The notes under the pieces were generated by a model. It saw only the letters and a program-made list of their open reading frames with translations. It was not told where the DNA came from and searched no databases. A DNA stretch of 25,250 nucleotides. Origin: Eubacterium sp. Lineage in GTDB: Bacteria > Bacillota > Clostridia > Oscillospirales > Acutalibacteraceae. The translations under genes were made by a program, and so were the position numbers. This document shows, piece after piece, positions 22,731-25,250 of this stretch; within the stretch, counting starts at the first letter, position 1, and every line of letters begins with the position of its first letter. The DNA lies in NCBI GenBank assembly GCA_014465955.1, contig JACTVT010000031.1:1-25250 (forward strand). The letters are read 5' to 3'.

Positions 22731-22797
22731 ACCGCAAGCGGTCCCCCTTCCCACTCAAGGGGAAGGCAAAAGAAACGGGAGGGCATAAAACCCTCCC
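22731..22797. repeat. GC-rich hairpin repeat between khpA and rimM
   Basis: It holds three hairpins: ACCGC-AA-GCGGT (22731-22742), CCTTCCC/GGGAAGG (22746-22766) and GGGAGGG/CCCTCCC (22777-22797). The last closely matches the third hairpin at 21526-21547. On the minus strand that last stem follows the khpA stop by only a few bases and is followed by GTTTCTTTTG, so it may also act as a weak terminator or attenuator. Confidence 0.6.
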
Positions 22798-22804
22798 CAA
22801 AAAT

Positions 22805-23038
22805 TTAATCAATTTCAACTGAAATTTTTTCGTCGTTTCTTGTTGCTGCTGCACGCATTACAACACGGATCGCCTTGGCAATTCTGCCCTGCTTTCCGAT
22901 AACTCTGCCCATATCATCTTCCGAAACGTGAAGATGATAAACAATTACGCCTTCTTCGTTGATTTCGTCAACATCAACAGAAACCTTATCAGGATTATCT
23001 ACCAATCCTTTAGTAATGGACATTAACAAATCTTTCAA
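22805..23038 (-). CDS. khpA: KH-domain RNA-binding protein KhpA (YlqC family)
   Basis: KhpA is a single type-II KH-domain protein that works with KhpB/Jag as an RNA-binding pair affecting division and cell-wall synthesis in Firmicutes. The 77-residue form starts MKDLLMSITKGLVDNPDKVSV and carries the RNA-binding GxxG loop in GRVIGKQGRIAKAIR (residues 44-58, GKQG 48-51). I chose TTG 23038: GGGAGG (23047-23052) precedes it at 8 bases, and the family begins at this residue. An upstream GTG (23047) overlaps the Shine-Dalgarno and is unlikely. It lies between rpsP and rimM as usual. Confidence 0.93.
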   Translation of the reverse strand: MKDLLMSITKGLVDNPDKVSVDVDEINEEGVIVYHLHVSEDDMGRVIGKQGRIAKAIRVVMRAAATRNDEKISVEID

Positions 23039-23077
23039 AGAATACACCTCCCAATCTTTAATGAAAGAAATTAAAGA

Positions 23078-23320
23078 TTAAAGAATGCCTTCTTTTTTAA
23101 GAATGTCTTTAACAGTGTCAGTTGGCTGTGCGCCGTTAGCAATCCATTTCTTTGCTTTTTCAGCGTCAATTTTAACCTCAGCCGGGTCAACCATTGTGTT
23201 GTATGTTCCGATTTCTTCGATGAATCTGCCGTCACGAGGGAATCTTGAATCTGCAACTACTACACGATAGAAAGGAGCCTTCTTTGCACCCATTCTGCGA
23301 AGTCTGATTTTTACTGCCAT
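23078..23320 (-). CDS. rpsP: 30S ribosomal protein S16
   Basis: S16 is a small primary assembly protein of the 30S subunit. The 80-residue product begins MAVKIRLRRMGAKKAPFYRVVVADSR-like, with the family pattern (VKIRLRRMGAKKAPFYR, RFIEEIGTYN, WIANGAQPTDTVK). The ATG at 23320 is preferred over one five codons upstream (23335), because the intervening codons contain the GGAGGT ribosome binding site. It follows ffh by 72 bases of AT-rich sequence with no feature I would assert. Confidence 0.97.
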   Translation of the reverse strand: MAVKIRLRRMGAKKAPFYRVVVADSRFPRDGRFIEEIGTYNTMVDPAEVKIDAEKAKKWIANGAQPTDTVKDILKKEGIL

Positions 23321-23392
23321 TTTAGTTACCTCCATAAAAAATATATTAAATAATAAATATTACTAAACCAATTAATATTGGGTTAATACAAA

Positions 23393-24799
23393 TTATAATC
23401 CGAACGGATTGCTGTTCTTTTTGCCGCTGCCTGTCATACCCATCATTTTCTGTGCCATTTCAGGGTTTGCCTGCATCATACGGCGCATTTTTTTGCTTAC
23501 TCTGGGTCCTTTATTGCCGCCGAACTGACTTATCATTTTTTTCATCTGCTTAAACTGAGCAAGAAGTTTATTAACATCTTCAACCTTCATACCGCAGCCC
23601 GCAGCAATACGCCTTTTGCGTGAAAGATTTATGATATCGGGATTTTTTCTCTCCTCGGCAGTCATTGAATAAATGATTGATTTAAAGCGTGTGAACGCAC
23701 CCTCGTCAATATCTTCATCCTTGATTTTACTGCCGATGCCCGGAATCATTCTAATTGTATCTTTAATACTTCCCATTCGCTCAATCTGGTCAAACTGATC
23801 AAGCAAATCATTTAAATCAAACTTGTTTTTTGCAAGTTTCTTCTCAAGTTCTGCCGCCTTTTTCTCATCAAGGCTCTGCTCTGCCCTTTCAATGAAGGAA
23901 AGTACGTCGCCCATACCGAGAATACGTGACGCCATTCTGCTTGGGTGGAAAGTTTCAAGGTCACCGAGTTTTTCGCCTGTGCCGACGAATTTAATCGGCT
24001 TACCTGTTACCGCTCTTACCGAAAGTGCGGCACCACCTCGTGTATCACCGTCAAGTTTTGTTAAGATAACGCCATCAATACCGAGTGTTTCATTAAAACT
24101 TTTGGCAACATTAACTGCGTCCTGACCTGTCATTGCGTCAATAACGAGTAAAATTTCATTCGGGTGAACGGTACTTCTGATATTCTGAAGTTCAGCCATT
24201 AACTGCTCATCAATATGCAAACGGCCTGCTGTATCAAGAAAAACATAATCATGACCATGGTCTTTGGCAAATTTAACTGCCTCCTGCGCAATAGTAACAG
24301 GATTTTCAGTGCCCATTTCAAAAACGGGAACTCCAATCTGACCGCCGACAACCTGAAGTTGTTTTATAGCGGCAGGTCTGTAAATATCGCAGGCAACGAG
24401 GAGCGGTCTGTGGCCCTCTTTTTTCAGTTTCAATGCAAGTTTTGCACTGTGCGTTGTTTTACCCGAACCCTGAAGACCGCACATCATAATGATGGTTGGC
24501 GGATGGTTTGCTGTGGCAAGCCTGCTTTCGTTGCCGCCCATAAGTGCAGTTAACTCTTCATTAACTATTTTAATAACCATCTGGCCGGGTGTTAAAGACT
24601 CCATAACATCCTCGCCGACGGCACGTTCTGTAACTGTTTTTGTAAAATCCTTGGCAACTTTGTAGTTTACGTCTGCCTCAAGCAAAGCAAGACGAACTTC
24701 TCTCATTGCCTCTTTAACGTCGGCCTCAGTAAGTTTACCTTTGGCACGAAGTTTTTTAAAGGAATTTTCAAGCCTTTCGGAAAGACCCTCAAATGCCAA
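23393..24799 (-). CDS. ffh: Signal recognition particle protein Ffh
   Basis: Ffh binds signal sequences of nascent membrane proteins together with the SRP RNA and delivers ribosomes to FtsY. In the 468-residue form chosen here it has the N helical domain (1-90, AFEGLSERL), a GTPase domain with P-loop GLQGSGKTTHSAK (108-120), DTAGRLH, TKLDGDTRGGAAL and the closing GTGEKLGDLE. The methionine-rich M domain (about 325-468) has RRIAAGCGMKVEDVN and MRRMMQANPEMAQKMMGM. The start is non-ATG: TTG 24799 matches the family N-terminus, with AAGGAG (24810-24815) 10 bases upstream; TTG 24805 is 4 bases from it and also possible. It follows ylxM by about 18 bases. Confidence 0.96.
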   Translation of the reverse strand: MAFEGLSERLENSFKKLRAKGKLTEADVKEAMREVRLALLEADVNYKVAKDFTKTVTERAVGEDVMESLTPGQMVIKIVNEELTALMGGNESRLATANHPPTIIMMCGLQGSGKTTHSAKLALKLKKEGHRPLLVACDIYRPAAIKQLQVVGGQIGVPVFEMGTENPVTIAQEAVKFAKDHGHDYVFLDTAGRLHIDEQLMAELQNIRSTVHPNEILLVIDAMTGQDAVNVAKSFNETLGIDGVILTKLDGDTRGGAALSVRAVTGKPIKFVGTGEKLGDLETFHPSRMASRILGMGDVLSFIERAEQSLDEKKAAELEKKLAKNKFDLNDLLDQFDQIERMGSIKDTIRMIPGIGSKIKDEDIDEGAFTRFKSIIYSMTAEERKNPDIINLSRKRRIAAGCGMKVEDVNKLLAQFKQMKKMISQFGGNKGPRVSKKMRRMMQANPEMAQKMMGMTGSGKKNSNPFGL

Positions 24800-24817
24800 A
24801 AGCAATCAACTCCTTAA

Positions 24818-25186
24818 TTAATATGTTTCGCTGAGAAAATCAACAAGTGATTTAATTCTTGAAACATTATCATTCACTTCTCTTGACAGACTGTGATTCA
24901 GGTTATATTCATTAATAGCCTCTGCACACTGCCGAATTTCGTCAAGACCTTTTTTCATTTCCGTAAAGCGCTTTGCAAAGCCGAGTGATTTTTCCATCTC
25001 ATAAAGTTGGTTTTCGGCACGCTTAACCGCATCTCTTACACCCTGCCTTGTAATGCCCTCGTTTTCGGCAATTTCGGATAAAGACAAATCTTCATCATAA
25101 TAGTAAATCAGAAAATCGTGCTGCTTTCTTGTAAGCATTTCGCCGTAGAAATCAAGAAGATATGAAATCTCTAAATTCTTTGCCAC
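24818..25186 (-). CDS. ylxM: YlxM-type helix-turn-helix protein (UPF0122), SRP-associated
   Basis: YlxM is a small helix-turn-helix protein encoded with ffh in most Firmicutes; streptococcal homologues bind SRP components and modulate Ffh GTPase activity. The 122-residue product has the family opening ISYLLDFYGEMLTRKQ (7-22), a sigma-factor-like helix-turn-helix (DLSLSEIAENEGITRQGVRDAVKRAE, about 33-58) and a helical C-terminal half. GTG 25186 is chosen because GGAGGG (25193-25198) lies six bases upstream; an in-frame TTG at 25204 would precede its own ribosome binding site. It heads the operon visible here; ftsY, its usual upstream neighbour, would lie outside the window. Confidence 0.92.
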   Translation of the reverse strand: MAKNLEISYLLDFYGEMLTRKQHDFLIYYYDEDLSLSEIAENEGITRQGVRDAVKRAENQLYEMEKSLGFAKRFTEMKKGLDEIRQCAEAINEYNLNHSLSREVNDNVSRIKSLVDFLSETY

Positions 25187-25212
25187 AATTTTCCCTCCTA
25201 CCAAGCACTGGG

Positions 25213-25234
25213 TGTAAAGTATTTAATCTTTACA
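25213..25234. repeat. Inverted repeat in the ylxM leader
   Basis: TGTAAAG (25213-25219) and CTTTACA (25228-25234) form a 7-bp inverted repeat with an 8-base centre, just downstream of the predicted transcription start. It could be an operator or an RNA hairpin. Its core closely matches 1409-1429. Confidence 0.35.
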
Positions 25235-25243
25235 GCAAGAGAT

Positions 25244-25249
25244 ATTATA
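25244..25249 (-). promoter_or_regulatory. -10 element of a probable ylxM promoter (cut by the window edge)
   Basis: A perfect TATAAT on the minus strand lies 58 bases before the chosen ylxM GTG. The -35 would fall outside the window, so only half the promoter can be seen. If real, the ylxM-trmD operon is transcribed separately from upstream genes. Confidence 0.4.
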
Positions 25250-25250
25250 C

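Noticed and set aside
23336..23392. Possible promoter or hairpin between ffh and rpsP (TTGGTT with TAATAT; AACCAAT/ATTGGGTT)
   Set aside because: Both -35 and -10 are weak, the stem has a mismatch, and the gap is simple AT-rich sequence.
1..25250. Defence system, prophage, CRISPR array or insertion sequence
   Set aside because: Every sizeable frame is accounted for by conserved housekeeping genes, one transporter and one DUF2812-like insertion; no transposase, integrase, Cas-like gene or regularly spaced repeat array was seen.

Overview
The window (about 39-40 % G+C by eye) is a typical low-GC Firmicutes chromosome segment, most likely from the class Clostridia and perhaps the Ruminococcaceae/Oscillospiraceae. 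Three things suggest this: a dcw cell-wall and division cluster with a SpoVD-like PASTA penicillin-binding protein and a MurE carrying the meso-diaminopimelate signature DNPR; strong AGGAGG-type ribosome binding sites throughout; and the ylxM-ffh-rpsP-khpA-rimM-trmD block. The genus cannot be fixed from sequence alone. No rRNA, tRNA, CRISPR array, transposase or phage gene was seen.

Positions 1-14380, read on the minus strand: the dcw cluster. From a consensus sigma-A promoter at 14352-14380 the order is mraZ, rsmH, ftsL-like, ftsI/spoVD-like, murE, murF, mraY, ftsW, murG, murA, ftsQ/divIB. After a 229-bp gap comes ftsZ with its own promoter and terminator. Together these genes build lipid II (MurA, MurE, MurF, MraY, MurG), polymerise it at the septum (FtsW plus the class B PBP), and organise the division ring (FtsL, FtsQ, FtsZ). 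murD, murC, ddl and ftsA are absent from the cluster.

Positions 14438-16085, plus strand: a GPH-type sugar/cation symporter divergent from mraZ, followed by a short promoter-bearing interval that may encode a 30-residue membrane peptide or a small RNA. A bidirectional terminator follows, shared with the convergent ogt gene. Positions 16065-18265, minus strand: ogt, and an rsmD-coaD-coiled-coil operon with a clear promoter and terminator. Positions 18305-20588, minus strand: uvrC, with an unusual structured ribosome-binding region, preceded by an HPr gene with its own promoter and terminator.

Positions 20676-25250, minus strand: a translation/secretion operon ylxM-ffh-rpsP-khpA-rimM-(DUF2812-like)-trmD. 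The DUF2812-like membrane protein gene is an insertion between rimM and trmD, next to GC-rich palindromic intergenic repeats. No stretch longer than 300 bases lacks a gene; the largest gaps (1210-1438 and 14251-14498) are control regions.

The window is mainly conserved housekeeping DNA. The most interesting signals are regulatory: WalR-like direct repeats at both the ftsZ promoter and the mraZ/transporter intergenic region, a hairpin that could bring a distant Shine-Dalgarno next to the uvrC start codon, a small promoter-to-terminator unit at 15909-16085, and a palindromic repeat that supplies the -10 of a possible internal promoter before the penicillin-binding protein gene.
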